Source: Chloroflexota bacterium
GTDB taxonomy: Bacteria > Chloroflexota > Anaerolineae > Promineifilales > Promineifilaceae
DNA length: 44,253 bases
Assembly: GCA_024277135.1 (NCBI GenBank)
Contig: JAJRVV010000191.1
Span: 1 to 44,253 of the forward strand
Reading direction: 5' to 3'
Each line of letters opens with the position of its first letter. Within the stretch, counting starts at the first letter, position 1. Shown here piece by piece: positions 1 to 8,346 of the stretch. A program made the translations under genes and the position numbers. The notes beneath the pieces were generated by a model, which was not told the DNA's origin, searched no databases, and saw only the letters and a list, made by a program, of their open reading frames with translations.

Positions 1-441
1 ATGCACTCCCTGGCTTACGGCCTCACCCAATTCGACTGCCCCATCACCTTCGTCTCCCCCGAAGGGCAGCGGCTCAGCGAAGAAATGAAGGCTGACCTGA
101 AAAAATACAGCTTGAACTTCAACGAAGTGGAGCATGTGGAACAGGCCATCGCCGACGCCGACGTCATTCTGGTTGAGCCGGTGGTGCAGCCCGATTACAC
201 CAAATCCCGCGACGAACGCACCGGCGAGGTTGACTTGACCCCCGCCAACTACAAGATCACCCGCGACCTGCTGGAAAATAAAGCCAAATCGGACGCCATC
301 CTGCTGCATTCCCTGCCGCGCATGGACGAAATTCCGGCCGATGTGGACATCACCCGCTGGTCCCGCTACTGGCAGGAAGCGTTTAACGGCGTTGTCATGC
401 GTATGGCGTTGTTGGCGTTGATTTTGGGCGCGACGGAGTAA
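1..441 (+). CDS. pyrB: Aspartate carbamoyltransferase family protein, C-terminal part (cut by window edge)
   Basis: This is the carboxy-terminal, amino-acid-binding half of an aspartate/ornithine carbamoyltransferase; the first codon seen is only the window edge. The motif LLHSLPRMDEI near residue 101 matches the HPLPRVDEI motif of PyrB, and the tail with FNGVVMRMALLALILG is the usual end of catalytic PyrB chains. Known role: transfer of the carbamoyl group of carbamoyl phosphate to aspartate in pyrimidine synthesis. The carbamoyl-phosphate-binding STRTR half lies outside the window. It stands upstream of a second carbamoyltransferase and a carbamate kinase, so a role in a catabolic ureido-compound cluster is an alternative to de novo pyrimidine synthesis. 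Family assignment is firm, exact substrate less so. Confidence 0.85.
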   Translation: MHSLAYGLTQFDCPITFVSPEGQRLSEEMKADLKKYSLNFNEVEHVEQAIADADVILVEPVVQPDYTKSRDERTGEVDLTPANYKITRDLLENKAKSDAILLHSLPRMDEIPADVDITRWSRYWQEAFNGVVMRMALLALILGATE

Positions 442-462
442 GTAATAATGAACTGTAAATAA

Positions 463-516
463 CGAATTGTGAATTGTGAATGATTTTCATTCACAATTCA
501 CAACTCACAATTCATT
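463..516. repeat. Heptamer repeat forming a long hairpin
   Basis: The spacer between the pyrB end and the Nudix gene carries AATTGTG repeated with period 7, followed by its inverted copy. The arms TTGTGAATTGTGAATGA and TCATTCACAATTCACAA are perfectly complementary over 17 bases with a 3-base loop. No T-tract follows, so a terminator role is possible but not shown. It belongs to the period-7 spacer repeats seen elsewhere in the window. Confidence 0.8.
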
Positions 517-528
517 ATTTGATACGTC

Positions 529-1026
529 ATGGCTGATACGGTTCTATGCCGCTCTATTTATGGCAATACGGCGCTGATTCCCCGCAAAAAGCTGAAATTT
601 CGGCCGTCGGTGTATGCAATTGTTGTGCATGAAAACAAAGTCCTGTTGTTGAAATCACGCAGTACCGGTTTGTTGGCGTTGCCGGGCGGCGGTATTGAAT
701 TGGGCGAGACGATAGTTGATGCGTTGCAGCGGGAGCTGCGGGAAGAGACGGGGATTGAGGTGGATGACGGCCGTTTCCTTCGTTTCGATGAATCGTTTTT
801 CTACTACGATCCCTCCGATAACGCCTACCACGCTTTCAGATTTCTCTACGCCTGCCAGCCATTAAATTTTGATTTGGTCGCTGATGAAGATGTGGATGAT
901 GGAGAGAATGAAAAGCCGCGCTGGTACGATATTGACAGCCTGACGGCCGAACAATTGCTGTTTTCCGGCGATTTTGTGGTGTATTATCTGAAGGGTTCTA
1001 TGGCAGCAGATCACGGACGGGGATGA
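529..1026 (+). CDS. Nudix hydrolase
   Basis: A 165-residue Nudix protein. The Nudix box starts around residue 53 with GGGIELGE and continues to RELREETGIEV, fitting G-x5-E-x7-REUxEExGU; the glutamates coordinate Mg2+. Family members hydrolyse nucleoside diphosphate linked compounds; the substrate here cannot be read from sequence. No clear ribosome binding site precedes the ATG, which lies just after the heptamer hairpin. Its last 29 bases overlap the end of the convergent Uma2 gene. It is likely a passenger in the carbamoyltransferase neighbourhood rather than part of that pathway. Confidence 0.9.
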   Translation: MADTVLCRSIYGNTALIPRKKLKFRPSVYAIVVHENKVLLLKSRSTGLLALPGGGIELGETIVDALQRELREETGIEVDDGRFLRFDESFFYYDPSDNAYHAFRFLYACQPLNFDLVADEDVDDGENEKPRWYDIDSLTAEQLLFSGDFVVYYLKGSMAADHGRG

Positions 1027-1609
1027 CGGCCGTTTCCATCCCATCCACCGCCAGCGGAATCTCGTCCTCTTCCCGGTAAATAACCAGATGCCGGTAAGTT
1101 GGACTGGGTGAGGCGCTCAATGGTTCCGTATACACCTCAATCTGGCGCTCAGGCAAATTAACAATCCAATACACTGGAATTCCCGCTCGCGCGTAGATGC
1201 GTTTTTTCCGCGTTTGATCCTGTTGCAAGGTAGCGTCAGAAACCTCCGCCAGCAAGGCAACATCTTCCGGCGCAGGATGGCTTTGCACAAAATCGCGCCG
1301 CTGGCCGCGAACGATGAACACATCCGGCTCCGGTTCGCTGTCCTGCATCGTTATTGGTTGTTGAGAGCTAGCAAAGGGATCATCAAAAAACAGACGCGCA
1401 AAAAGTTTGTCAATTGTTTGTGTAACAAAGGCATGAGGAGGATGAACTGTCGTTTTTTCAATTAAAAACCCTTCAAGGAGTTCCAAACGGTCGTTTTCCG
1501 TAAGCGCCCCTTTCCGAATCATTTGATGATACCGCTCAACGCTCATCCGCCACAACCGGGCAGGCGCAGATGCTGACTTTCTTGTCGCAGATGAAAAAAG
1601 CTGTGTCAT
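998..1609 (-). CDS. Uma2 family (DUF820) putative endonuclease
   Basis: A PD-(D/E)xK-type protein of the Uma2 family, abundant in Cyanobacteria and Chloroflexota. Seen: the opening pattern RLELLEGFLIEK, then DSEPEPDVFIV (nuclease Asp region) and ALLAEVSDATLQQDQTRKK, where Glu and Lys complete the likely active site, then YARAGIPVYWIVNL. An in-frame TTG lies 33 bases upstream, but the ATG used here follows GAGATGG and a TATAAT-like element lies just upstream, so the shorter start is better. Function is unproven for the family; a nuclease role is inferred from the fold. A second copy of the family lies at 5284. Confidence 0.85.
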   Translation of the reverse strand: MTQLFSSATRKSASAPARLWRMSVERYHQMIRKGALTENDRLELLEGFLIEKTTVHPPHAFVTQTIDKLFARLFFDDPFASSQQPITMQDSEPEPDVFIVRGQRRDFVQSHPAPEDVALLAEVSDATLQQDQTRKKRIYARAGIPVYWIVNLPERQIEVYTEPLSASPSPTYRHLVIYREEDEIPLAVDGMETAVIPVRDLLP

Positions 1610-1642
1610 GTGACCATCTCGAAAAATGATGAAGCAAAACAA

Positions 1643-1648
1643 ATTATA
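1643..1648 (-). promoter_or_regulatory. Candidate -10 box for the Uma2 gene
   Basis: Read on the minus strand this is a perfect TATAAT, about 33 bases before the ATG. No good -35 hexamer is visible at the normal spacing, so this is a weak prediction. Confidence 0.3.
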
Positions 1649-1735
1649 TCATACGTTAACAGTCGAATAGTCCGCAGCAATTAGCCTGATTACCTGACTA
1701 AAAGAGTACCGGACTAAAAGACAAGGAGACCCATT

Positions 1736-2716
1736 ATGCAAACAGGTTTAAGAGGTAGAGATTTTATTAGCGACCTCGATTTCTCAAAAGAAGAGGTCGA
1801 AACAGTTTTAGATTTGGCCTGGGACTTGAAGATGAAGCGGGCTATGGGCGTGTCCCACGCTTCCCTGCGCGATAAGGTGTTGGCGATGTTGTTCTTCTTC
1901 TCCAGCACCCGCACCCGCGGCAGCTTTGAGGCTGGCATGGCCCAACTGGGCGGCCACGCGGCTTTCATCGAAAGTCGGACGACGCAGGTATCGCATGGGG
2001 ATACGGAGAAGGAATTGGGCGCGATTTTCGGCCGTTACTTCGACGGCATCGCCATTCGTCACGTGGATTGGGGCATTGGCAACAACTACCTCAACAACGT
2101 GGCCTCTGCCTCCCGTGTACCCGTCCTCAACATGCAGGACGAAATCTACCACCCGCACCAATGCCTGGCCGACTTGATGACCATCATGGAAAAGAAAGGA
2201 CGCAACCTGCGTCGCAAGAAGATGGTTGTCTCCTGGGCATATGCCTCCTCCTATCTCAAGCCGATGTCGGTCCCGCAATCGCTCATCCTGCAAATGCCCC
2301 GTTTTGGCATGGATGTGGTGCTGGCTCATCCGCCGGAATTTGAACTGATGCCGGAGATTATGGAGCAGGCGCAGGCGATGGCCAAGAAATACAACGCCGG
2401 TTTTGAGGTTGTTCACGACATGAAGGAAGCGTGCCAGGACGCCGACGTGATTTACGCTAAATCCTGGGGGCCGCTGATGACAACCCATGACCAGGAAGAA
2501 GGCAAGAAAATCCAGGATTCGTACCAGGATTGGTATGTCAATGACGAGTTGATGGCGCTGGGCAAGGATGACGTGATTTACATGCACCCGCTGCCGGCCG
2601 ACCGTGACATTGAAGTTGCTAGTTCTGTGTTGGACGGCCCGTACTCGGTTGTGTTCGACGAAGCTGAAAATCGCCTGCACGCGCAAAAAGCGGTCATGGC
2701 GCTGACGATGTCGTAA
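1736..2716 (+). CDS. Ornithine carbamoyltransferase family protein (possibly YgeW-like)
   Basis: A complete 326-residue carbamoyltransferase. The carbamoyl-phosphate motif STRTR is at residues 57-61, HPHQCLADLMTI at 139-150, and FDEAENRLH at 307-315, all of ornithine carbamoyltransferase type. At residues 284-289 it has HPLPAD instead of the HCLP loop of classical ArgF, so the second substrate may not be ornithine; the catabolic YgeW group is a candidate. The start has an AAGGAG ribosome binding site. It is followed by carbamate kinase, a pairing typical of catabolic use in which carbamoyl phosphate made by the reverse reaction yields ATP. Cytoplasmic. Family certain, substrate open. Confidence 0.85.
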   Translation: MQTGLRGRDFISDLDFSKEEVETVLDLAWDLKMKRAMGVSHASLRDKVLAMLFFFSSTRTRGSFEAGMAQLGGHAAFIESRTTQVSHGDTEKELGAIFGRYFDGIAIRHVDWGIGNNYLNNVASASRVPVLNMQDEIYHPHQCLADLMTIMEKKGRNLRRKKMVVSWAYASSYLKPMSVPQSLILQMPRFGMDVVLAHPPEFELMPEIMEQAQAMAKKYNAGFEVVHDMKEACQDADVIYAKSWGPLMTTHDQEEGKKIQDSYQDWYVNDELMALGKDDVIYMHPLPADRDIEVASSVLDGPYSVVFDEAENRLHAQKAVMALTMS

Positions 2717-2840
2717 GAAAGTTACACAGAGTTACACGGAGAAGGCACAGAGATTCACAGAGAGGAGAAGAGGAGATAATTCTCTAAATTCTCTGCGTAT
2801 CTCTGTAAAAACTCTGCGAGTCTCTGTGTTCCTTCCCCTA
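2717..2840. repeat. Imperfect palindromic ACACAGAG/CTCTGTG spacer
   Basis: The spacer between carbamoyltransferase and carbamate kinase is a string of ACACAGAG-type words followed by their complements of CTCTGTGT type, with a period of about 10-11 bases. The halves are imperfect inverted copies and could fold into a long hairpin. No open frame is convincing. It is a different word family from the heptamer spacers. Confidence 0.7.
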
Positions 2841-2851
2841 GGAGACCCACT

Positions 2852-3805
2852 ATGAGTAAAAAACTAGCCGTCGTTGCTGTGGGCGGTAATTCACTGATTA
2901 CAGATAAAAACAACCCTGATGTGCCCCATCAATGGGACGCAGTGCGGGAAACGTGCAAGCATCTGGCTGACATGATTGAAGATGGCTGGACGTTGATCGT
3001 GACGCACGGGAATGGCCCTCAGGTGGGCTATATTTTGCGGCGCAACGAATTGGCGGCGCCGGAAGTGCATACCACGCCGTTGGATATCATCGGCGCCGAT
3101 ACGCAAGGCTCGATTGGCTACATGTTACAGCAGGCGCTGCGGAATGAGCTGTACAGCCGGGGCATCAAAAAGCCGGTGGTGTCTGTGGTGACGCAGGTGC
3201 TGGTTGACAAGGATGATCCTGGTTTTCAGAATCCGTCCAAACCGATTGGCAGCTTTCTGGAAGAAGCGGACGCCCGCAAGTTTGAGAAGGATGGCTGGCA
3301 GGTGGTGGAAGATGCCGGCCGGGGCTGGCGGCGGGTGGTGGCTTCGCCGATTCCCAAACGTGTCATTGAGCAGGATGCCATCAAAACATTGACCGATGCG
3401 GACAATATCGTGATTGCGGTTGGCGGCGGCGGTATTCCGGTGGTCCACAATACTAAAGGGGAACTGCGGCAGCTGAAAGGCGTGTACGCTGTGATCGATA
3501 AGGATCGGGCGACGAGTTTGCTGGCGAAGGAATTGGACGCGGATCTGTTGTTGATTAGCACGGCCGTCGAGAAAGTCGCTCTTAACTTCGGCAAAGAAAA
3601 CGAGGAGTGGCTGGACAGCATGACATTAGCCGAAGCCAAACAATATCTGGCCGAAGGCATCCACTTTGCCCCCGGCAGCATGGCGCCCAAGATGGAAGCA
3701 GTCGTCAGTTTCCTGGAAAATGGCGGCAAAAGAGCTTTAATCACCAACCCGCCCAATATTGCCCGCGCCCTGCGCGGCGAGACGGGGACGTTTATTACGC
3801 CGTAG
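2852..3805 (+). CDS. arcC: Carbamate kinase
   Basis: A 317-residue amino-acid-kinase-family protein of normal carbamate kinase length. Diagnostic segments are AVGGNSL at the N-terminus, THGNGPQVGYI around residue 51, a GADTQGSIGYMLQQ stretch, and the C-terminal HFAPGSMAPKMEA, ending in TGTFITP. It interconverts carbamoyl phosphate plus ADP with carbamate plus ATP in the cytoplasm. Placed directly after a carbamoyltransferase, it would harvest ATP from a carbamoylated catabolic intermediate. CTAGGAGACCC before the ATG supplies a ribosome binding site. Confidence 0.93.
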   Translation: MSKKLAVVAVGGNSLITDKNNPDVPHQWDAVRETCKHLADMIEDGWTLIVTHGNGPQVGYILRRNELAAPEVHTTPLDIIGADTQGSIGYMLQQALRNELYSRGIKKPVVSVVTQVLVDKDDPGFQNPSKPIGSFLEEADARKFEKDGWQVVEDAGRGWRRVVASPIPKRVIEQDAIKTLTDADNIVIAVGGGGIPVVHNTKGELRQLKGVYAVIDKDRATSLLAKELDADLLLISTAVEKVALNFGKENEEWLDSMTLAEAKQYLAEGIHFAPGSMAPKMEAVVSFLENGGKRALITNPPNIARALRGETGTFITP

Positions 3806-3888
3806 TTATCAGTCATCAGTTGTCAGTCGTCAGTGTTTGGTATTTGCTGAACACTGATAACTGAACACTGAACACTGAACACGGGAAA
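3805..3888. repeat. Heptamer TCAGTNN repeat and inverted copy
   Basis: The spacer after carbamate kinase contains about five TCAGTNN units at period 7, followed by GAACACT units that are the complementary word. The two halves could pair. It reaches to within about ten bases of the next ATG. Confidence 0.75.
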
Positions 3889-3895
3889 CTGAATA

Positions 3896-5152
3896 ATGGA
3901 TCACATAAAACACCTAAAATGTCTCATCTGCGGCAAAGAGTACGCTACAGATGAAATTGAGTACATCTGCCCCGATCATGGCAACGAAGGCATTGTGGAC
4001 GTGCGTTACGATTACAACCTGATCAAAATGCGCATCAGCAAGGAAAGTCTGGCTAAAAACAAGGATTACACCATCTGGCGCTACAAGCCGCTGCTGCCGA
4101 TTGCGGCGGATGCGGCCGTGCCGCCGCTCTCGATTGGCTGGACGCCGTTGTACGACGCGCCTCGGCTGGCGGAGAAGTTGGGCTTGAAGCAGGTATGGGT
4201 GAAGGATGACGGCCGTCTGCCCACCGCCAGTTTCAAAGACCGGGCCAGCGCCATCGCTGTCGTCAAAGCGCAGGAAAAAGGGGCGGAGATCATCACCACC
4301 GCCAGCACCGGCAACGCCGCCGCCGCTCTCAGCGGCATCTGCGCCAGCGTGGAACAGCCGAACGTCATTTTTGTGCCGGAAGCAGCGCCCCCGGCCAAAA
4401 TTGCCCAACTGCTCGTTTACGGCTCGACAGTGATGCTGGTGAAGGGAACCTACGATGACGCCTTTGAACTATGTCTGGAAGCGGCGGCTGAGTACGGTTG
4501 GTATAATCGCAATACCGCCTACAACCCGTACATGACTGAAGGGAAGAAAACGGCCGTTTACGAAATCTGCGAACAGTTAGACTGGAACGCCCCCGGCGTC
4601 ATCTTCGTCAGCGTGGGCGATGGCTGCATCATCGGCGGGCTGCACAAAGGGTTGAAAGACCTCATGGCGCTGGGCTGGATCGATCAGATGCCGCGCATCA
4701 TCGGCGTGCAAGCCGAAGGCAGCGCGTTTATGTACGAAGCGTGGCGCGATGGCGAAGACGTGCTGACCAAAGCGCCCGTCTCCGGTATCACCGTCGCCGA
4801 CAGCATCAGCGCCGGGCTGCCCAGGGATCGGATCAAGGCATTGGCGGCCGTGACCGAAACCAACGGCGCCTACATCAGTGTCAGCGACGACGAAATCCTG
4901 GAAGCGATTCCGGCATTGGCTCGCGGCGTCGGCGTCTTTGCCGAACCGGCCGGCGCTACCGCCTACGCCGGGTTGATCAAAGCCGCCGCCGAAGGGTTGG
5001 TCAGCAGCGACGACCGCATCGTCGTCCTCAACACCGGCAATGGCCTGAAAGACATCAAAAGCGCGATGAAATCGGTGGAGATGGCAGGCACAAAAGCCAG
5101 CCGCGTCGAGCCGAATCTGGCTGATTTGAAACGGGTGATGGCAAAACTCTGA
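3896..5152 (+). CDS. thrC: Threonine synthase-like PLP enzyme with zinc ribbon
   Basis: A 418-residue fold-type II PLP enzyme. It opens with a partial zinc ribbon (Cys9, Cys12, Cys25). The PLP lysine is Lys114 in ASFKDRAS, followed by the phosphate-binding TASTGNAAAAL segment, and it ends with VLNTGNGLKDIKS, typical of threonine synthases. Known reaction: O-phosphohomoserine to threonine plus phosphate. The position between carbamate kinase and another PLP enzyme raises the possibility of a different beta-elimination or replacement on a ureido or diamino acid, as YgeX does in the E. coli ygeW cluster; that is inference. The ATG follows a heptamer-repeat spacer and only a weak ribosome binding site. 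Confidence 0.8.
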   Translation: MDHIKHLKCLICGKEYATDEIEYICPDHGNEGIVDVRYDYNLIKMRISKESLAKNKDYTIWRYKPLLPIAADAAVPPLSIGWTPLYDAPRLAEKLGLKQVWVKDDGRLPTASFKDRASAIAVVKAQEKGAEIITTASTGNAAAALSGICASVEQPNVIFVPEAAPPAKIAQLLVYGSTVMLVKGTYDDAFELCLEAAAEYGWYNRNTAYNPYMTEGKKTAVYEICEQLDWNAPGVIFVSVGDGCIIGGLHKGLKDLMALGWIDQMPRIIGVQAEGSAFMYEAWRDGEDVLTKAPVSGITVADSISAGLPRDRIKALAAVTETNGAYISVSDDEILEAIPALARGVGVFAEPAGATAYAGLIKAAAEGLVSSDDRIVVLNTGNGLKDIKSAMKSVEMAGTKASRVEPNLADLKRVMAKL

Positions 5153-5283
5153 TACTGGAACAATGATGTTCTGTGCTAAAATAACGGCAACAACTATCAT
5201 TGAAAAGAATCAAATAAATAGCATAATCACCTTGTGAAGGATAGCCTTTCATAAATTCATCCTTCATAATTATGAGGTAAGCC

Positions 5284-5844
5284 ATGAACGTAAAACTTGT
5301 TCACCACCGGTTCACCGTTAAACAGTATGATCAAATGATCGCCGCCGGCGTGTTTCATGAAGACGACCGTCTGGAGTTGTTAGGAGGGGAAATCATTGAA
5401 ATGAGTCCAACAGGTATGTTCCATGCCGCCTGTGTAAAAAGATTAAATCAGGTATTTAGCCAACAATTAGGCGCAAAGGCGATTGTTGGCGTTCAAGACC
5501 CCATTCACCTGGATCGTCATTCTGAGCCGGAACCTGATGTCGTTCTGCTAAACCCTCGCCCTGACTTTTATATGCAAGGACACCCCGAACCGGAAGATGT
5601 CTTTTTAGTGGTGGAGGTCGCTGAAACGTCATTGGCATATGATCGTGAAGTCAAACTGCCATTATATGCGCGCGCGGGCATCATGGAAGTGTGGATAGTA
5701 GATGTTGGGCAATCAACGCTGGAAGTTTACCGGCAGCCTGTTGTCGACAAGTATACCGAAACGATACGGCTGGTAAGTGGCGATTCTATTTCCCCGCAGG
5801 CATTTCCCGATTTGACAATTCAGGTAGAGCAAATTACCGGCTAA
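5284..5844 (+). CDS. Uma2 family (DUF820) putative endonuclease
   Basis: A complete 186-residue Uma2 protein. It shows RLELLGGEIIEMSPTG, then HSEPEPDVVLL, VVEVAETSLAYDREVKLP with the Glu and Lys of a PD-(D/E)xK site, and YARAGIMEVWIVD. It is the same family as the gene at 998-1609 but clearly divergent, so not a recent duplicate. TATGAGGTAAGCC precedes the ATG and provides a ribosome binding site. It interrupts the amino-acid enzyme genes. DNA cleavage is predicted from the fold; no target is known. Confidence 0.87.
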   Translation: MNVKLVHHRFTVKQYDQMIAAGVFHEDDRLELLGGEIIEMSPTGMFHAACVKRLNQVFSQQLGAKAIVGVQDPIHLDRHSEPEPDVVLLNPRPDFYMQGHPEPEDVFLVVEVAETSLAYDREVKLPLYARAGIMEVWIVDVGQSTLEVYRQPVVDKYTETIRLVSGDSISPQAFPDLTIQVEQITG

Positions 5845-6002
5845 CGGCTTATGAGCGGCGTTCGCTGACGTCATCTGCTGCAAAGATGGCTCAATTGACT
5901 GGCTGCGCGCGGGGCGATTGCAACGCAAAACAGCACGCATGCCTTTACAGAGCATTCGGTTTGTTGCACGATGTTTATACATTCGTTATACAAAGGAGCG
6001 TC

Positions 6003-6263
6003 AAAGCGGCGAAAACGGCCGTAATCACCACCCGTATCGAACCGACATTAAAACAGGAGGTTGAAACCGTATTGGGAGAATTAGGGATGACAACCTCTCA
6101 AGCAGTTCTTCTATACTTCAAACAAATCGCTTTGCAGAAAGGGTTGCCCTTCCCTGTAAAAATCCCTGATCGCCAAGAGTTATTCATTGACCAACTGATG
6201 GATTCCCCCATCAAGCAAGCAGATTTTCGGCCGTTAGCGCGAGATGAACTTCATGAGCGTTAA
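6003..6263 (+). CDS. RelB/DinJ-family antitoxin (no canonical start codon visible)
   Basis: The product is a ribbon-helix-helix antitoxin: TTRIEPTLKQEVE, then LGMTTSQAVLLYFKQI and KGLPFPVKIP are classic RelB/DinJ features. These proteins bind DNA and neutralise the partner toxin. AGGAG at 5994-5998 is a strong ribosome binding site, but the codons at normal spacing are AAA GCG GCG, and no ATG, GTG or TTG occurs there in frame. The nearest in-frame starts are TTG codons at 5961 and 5964, upstream of that site. The start may be non-canonical, mutated or misread. The 3' end overlaps the PIN gene by 20 bases, as in a translationally coupled toxin-antitoxin pair. Confidence 0.75.
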   Translation, partial: KAAKTAVITTRIEPTLKQEVETVLGELGMTTSQAVLLYFKQIALQKGLPFPVKIPDRQELFIDQLMDSPIKQADFRPLARDELHER

Positions 6264-6675
6264 CCAACGCAGTTTCATCGACTCCAACATATGGCTTTAC
6301 GCATTTGTCGAGGCAGATAACATCGCTAAAACAAAGCAGGCTCGAGATCTAATCCGATCCGTTGACCCTGTTATCAGCACACAAGTCATCAATAAAGTTT
6401 GTGTTAACCTGATCCGCAAAGCCGGATTCACCGAAAAACAGATTCGCCTGTTGGTCATTTCGTTCTTCGCCAAGTATACAATTGTCCAATTAGATCGGGC
6501 GATTTTGCTGCTCGCTTCCCAACTAAGGGGGCGCTATTCTCTGTTATTTTGGGACAGCATCATCGTCGCATCTGTTATAAACGCATCCGTTGCACAGCTA
6601 TATTCAGAAGACATGCAAGACGGGCTGTTAGTCGCCCAGCAATTGCAAATTATCAACCCATTCAAAAGCGAGTAA
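6244..6675 (+). CDS. PIN-domain toxin
   Basis: A 143-residue PIN-domain ribonuclease. The first catalytic Asp is in FIDSNIWLYAF (Asp13), and the later acidic cluster is in FWDSIIVASV and YSEDMQDGL. Such toxins cleave RNA with Mg2+ and are held inactive by the antitoxin encoded just upstream, with which it overlaps by 20 bases. A second ATG nine bases downstream is an equally good start. A RelB/DinJ-type antitoxin with a PIN toxin is a mixed but known combination. The genes sit inside the amino-acid enzyme cluster, suggesting insertion. Confidence 0.85.
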   Translation: MNFMSVNQRSFIDSNIWLYAFVEADNIAKTKQARDLIRSVDPVISTQVINKVCVNLIRKAGFTEKQIRLLVISFFAKYTIVQLDRAILLLASQLRGRYSLLFWDSIIVASVINASVAQLYSEDMQDGLLVAQQLQIINPFKSE

Positions 6676-6678
6676 ACC

Positions 6679-8151
6679 ATGACTGATTTAATTGATTTAA
6701 CCATTCACGACGAAGCAAAGCTGGAGCGCGCTATCGAGCGCGCCCGCGAACAAAACATCATCATCCCCACCTTTAAGCAGATGATCAACCCGGAACTCAT
6801 CCCGGACAGCGTCAAAGAAAAACTGTCAGATGTCGGCTTGTGGGACTTGAACCCGCTGAACCTGTTCCGCATCACCTGGCACAACGAGGCCAAAGAAAAG
6901 GGCGGCAAATTCGGCGGCGTCAACTACCTGGAACTACCCGAAGCATTGACCGGCGTAGACGCCCGCATCTTTGTGTTGATAGGCAAATGGTTCCCCACCG
7001 GGGCGCATAAAGTCGGGGCGGCGTTTGGCTGCCTGGTTCCCCGCCTCGTCACCGGCCAATTCGACCCCACCACCCAAAAAGCGGTCTGGCCCTCCACCGG
7101 CAATTACTGCCGCGGCGGCGCGTATGATTCCAACCTGCTGGCCTGCGAATCCATCGCCATTTTGCCGGAAGGGATGAGCCAGGAACGGTTTGACTGGTTG
7201 GCAGATGTGGCCGGCGAAACTATCAAGACGCCTGGTTCCGAAAGCAACGTCAAGGAAATTTTCGACAAATGCTGGGAACTGCGCCAATCGGGCGAAGATT
7301 TGGTCATCTTCAACCAGTTTGAAGAGTTCGGCAACTATTTGTGGCATTACGAAGTTACTGGTCGGGCGATGATGGAAGTGTTGAACCAGGTGATGGGCGA
7401 AAATGATCGTTTTCGGGCCACCGTCTCCAACACCGGCTCCGGCGGCACCATCGCTTGCGGCGATTACATGAAAGAGCAGTTCCCGCACAGCAAAGTGGTC
7501 GCCAGCGAGGCGTTGCAATGCCCCACGCTGCTCAGCAACGGCTTCGGCGCGCACCGTATCGAGGGCATTGGCGACAAACACGTGCCCTGGATCCACAATG
7601 TCAAAAACACCGACATCATCACCGCCATTGACGACAACGGCCCGATGGCCCTCATCCGCCTGTTCAATGAAGCTGTCGGCCAGGAGTACCTGGTCAGCCA
7701 GGGCGTGGACGCAGATTTGGTGGCTGATTTGCCGCTGCTGGGCATTTCCAGCATTGCCAACGTGTTGGCCGCCATCAAAACAGCCAAATATTACGAGATG
7801 GACAGCCATGACGTACTCATCACCGTCGCCACCGATTCCATGGAAATGTACGAAAGCCGTCTGGTGGAATTGACTGAAGAGCAGGGCGAATTTACGAATC
7901 TGGATGCGGCCGGGGTGTTTCACCAATACCTGTGGGGTGAATCTACTGACAACATGCAGGAATTGACTTACGTGGATCGCAAGCGCATCCACAATCTGAA
8001 ATACTTCACCTGGGTGGAACAGCAAGGCAAGACCTACGAGGAGGTTCAGGCGCAGTGGTATGATCCTGATTACTGGACGAGCATTCACGGCCATGTGGAT
8101 GAGATTGACGCATTGATTGACCAGTTCAACCAACGGGTTGGCTTGTTGTAA
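6679..8151 (+). CDS. Fold-type II PLP-dependent enzyme (CysK/TrpB superfamily)
   Basis: A 490-residue PLP enzyme. The likely Schiff-base lysine is Lys111 in TGAHKVGAAF. A phosphate-binding Gly loop appears as SNTGSGGTIACG near residue 256. It is longer than CysK and lacks an obvious CBS domain, so I place it only at superfamily level. Likely reactions are beta-elimination or replacement on an amino acid. It starts three bases after the PIN gene stop and is closed by a strong terminator, so it appears to be the last gene of the carbamoyltransferase-kinase-PLP block. A diaminopropionate-lyase-like role is possible but not shown. Confidence 0.75.
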   Translation: MTDLIDLTIHDEAKLERAIERAREQNIIIPTFKQMINPELIPDSVKEKLSDVGLWDLNPLNLFRITWHNEAKEKGGKFGGVNYLELPEALTGVDARIFVLIGKWFPTGAHKVGAAFGCLVPRLVTGQFDPTTQKAVWPSTGNYCRGGAYDSNLLACESIAILPEGMSQERFDWLADVAGETIKTPGSESNVKEIFDKCWELRQSGEDLVIFNQFEEFGNYLWHYEVTGRAMMEVLNQVMGENDRFRATVSNTGSGGTIACGDYMKEQFPHSKVVASEALQCPTLLSNGFGAHRIEGIGDKHVPWIHNVKNTDIITAIDDNGPMALIRLFNEAVGQEYLVSQGVDADLVADLPLLGISSIANVLAAIKTAKYYEMDSHDVLITVATDSMEMYESRLVELTEEQGEFTNLDAAGVFHQYLWGESTDNMQELTYVDRKRIHNLKYFTWVEQQGKTYEEVQAQWYDPDYWTSIHGHVDEIDALIDQFNQRVGLL

Positions 8152-8171
8152 CCGGACACTTTTTCACCACA

Positions 8172-8202
8172 AAAAAGGGGCTTCGGATTGAAGCCCCTTT
8201 TT
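8172..8202 (+). terminator. Rho-independent terminator
   Basis: A 13-base-pair stem (arms 8172-8184 and 8190-8202) with GGGGCTTC in the left arm, a five-base loop GGATT, and a run of T at the end of the right arm. The flanking A-run and T-run make it usable in both directions. It lies about 20 bases after the PLP enzyme stop codon and closes the left-hand gene block. Confidence 0.9.
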
Positions 8203-8239
8203 GTTTTCACCGCATTCAGCATAATGAGAGATATGGATT

Positions 8240-8335
8240 GTGACGGCCGTTACCCACAACATCCCCCTTTACACCCTCAACCTCAAGGATTTCCGCTATA
8301 TCCCCGAACTGAGACTTTACCAGATGGTTGTGTGA
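8240..8335 (+). pseudogene. VapC (PIN) C-terminal fragment
   Basis: Translating from 8240 gives a 31-residue peptide containing YTLNLKDFRYIPELRL, the typical carboxy end of VapC toxins (the N-x-K-D-F segment after the last catalytic Asp). A stop codon lies just upstream in frame and nothing resembling the rest of a PIN domain precedes it. It is therefore a truncated remnant, one of several toxin-antitoxin pieces here. Confidence 0.6.
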
Positions 8336-8346
8336 TGACGGCCGTT

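Noticed and set aside
6934..8133. Long minus-strand frame opposite the PLP enzyme gene
   Set aside because: The plus-strand protein has PLP lysine and glycine-loop motifs. The antisense frame is His/Val/Gln-rich, has no motifs and is explained by codon bias.
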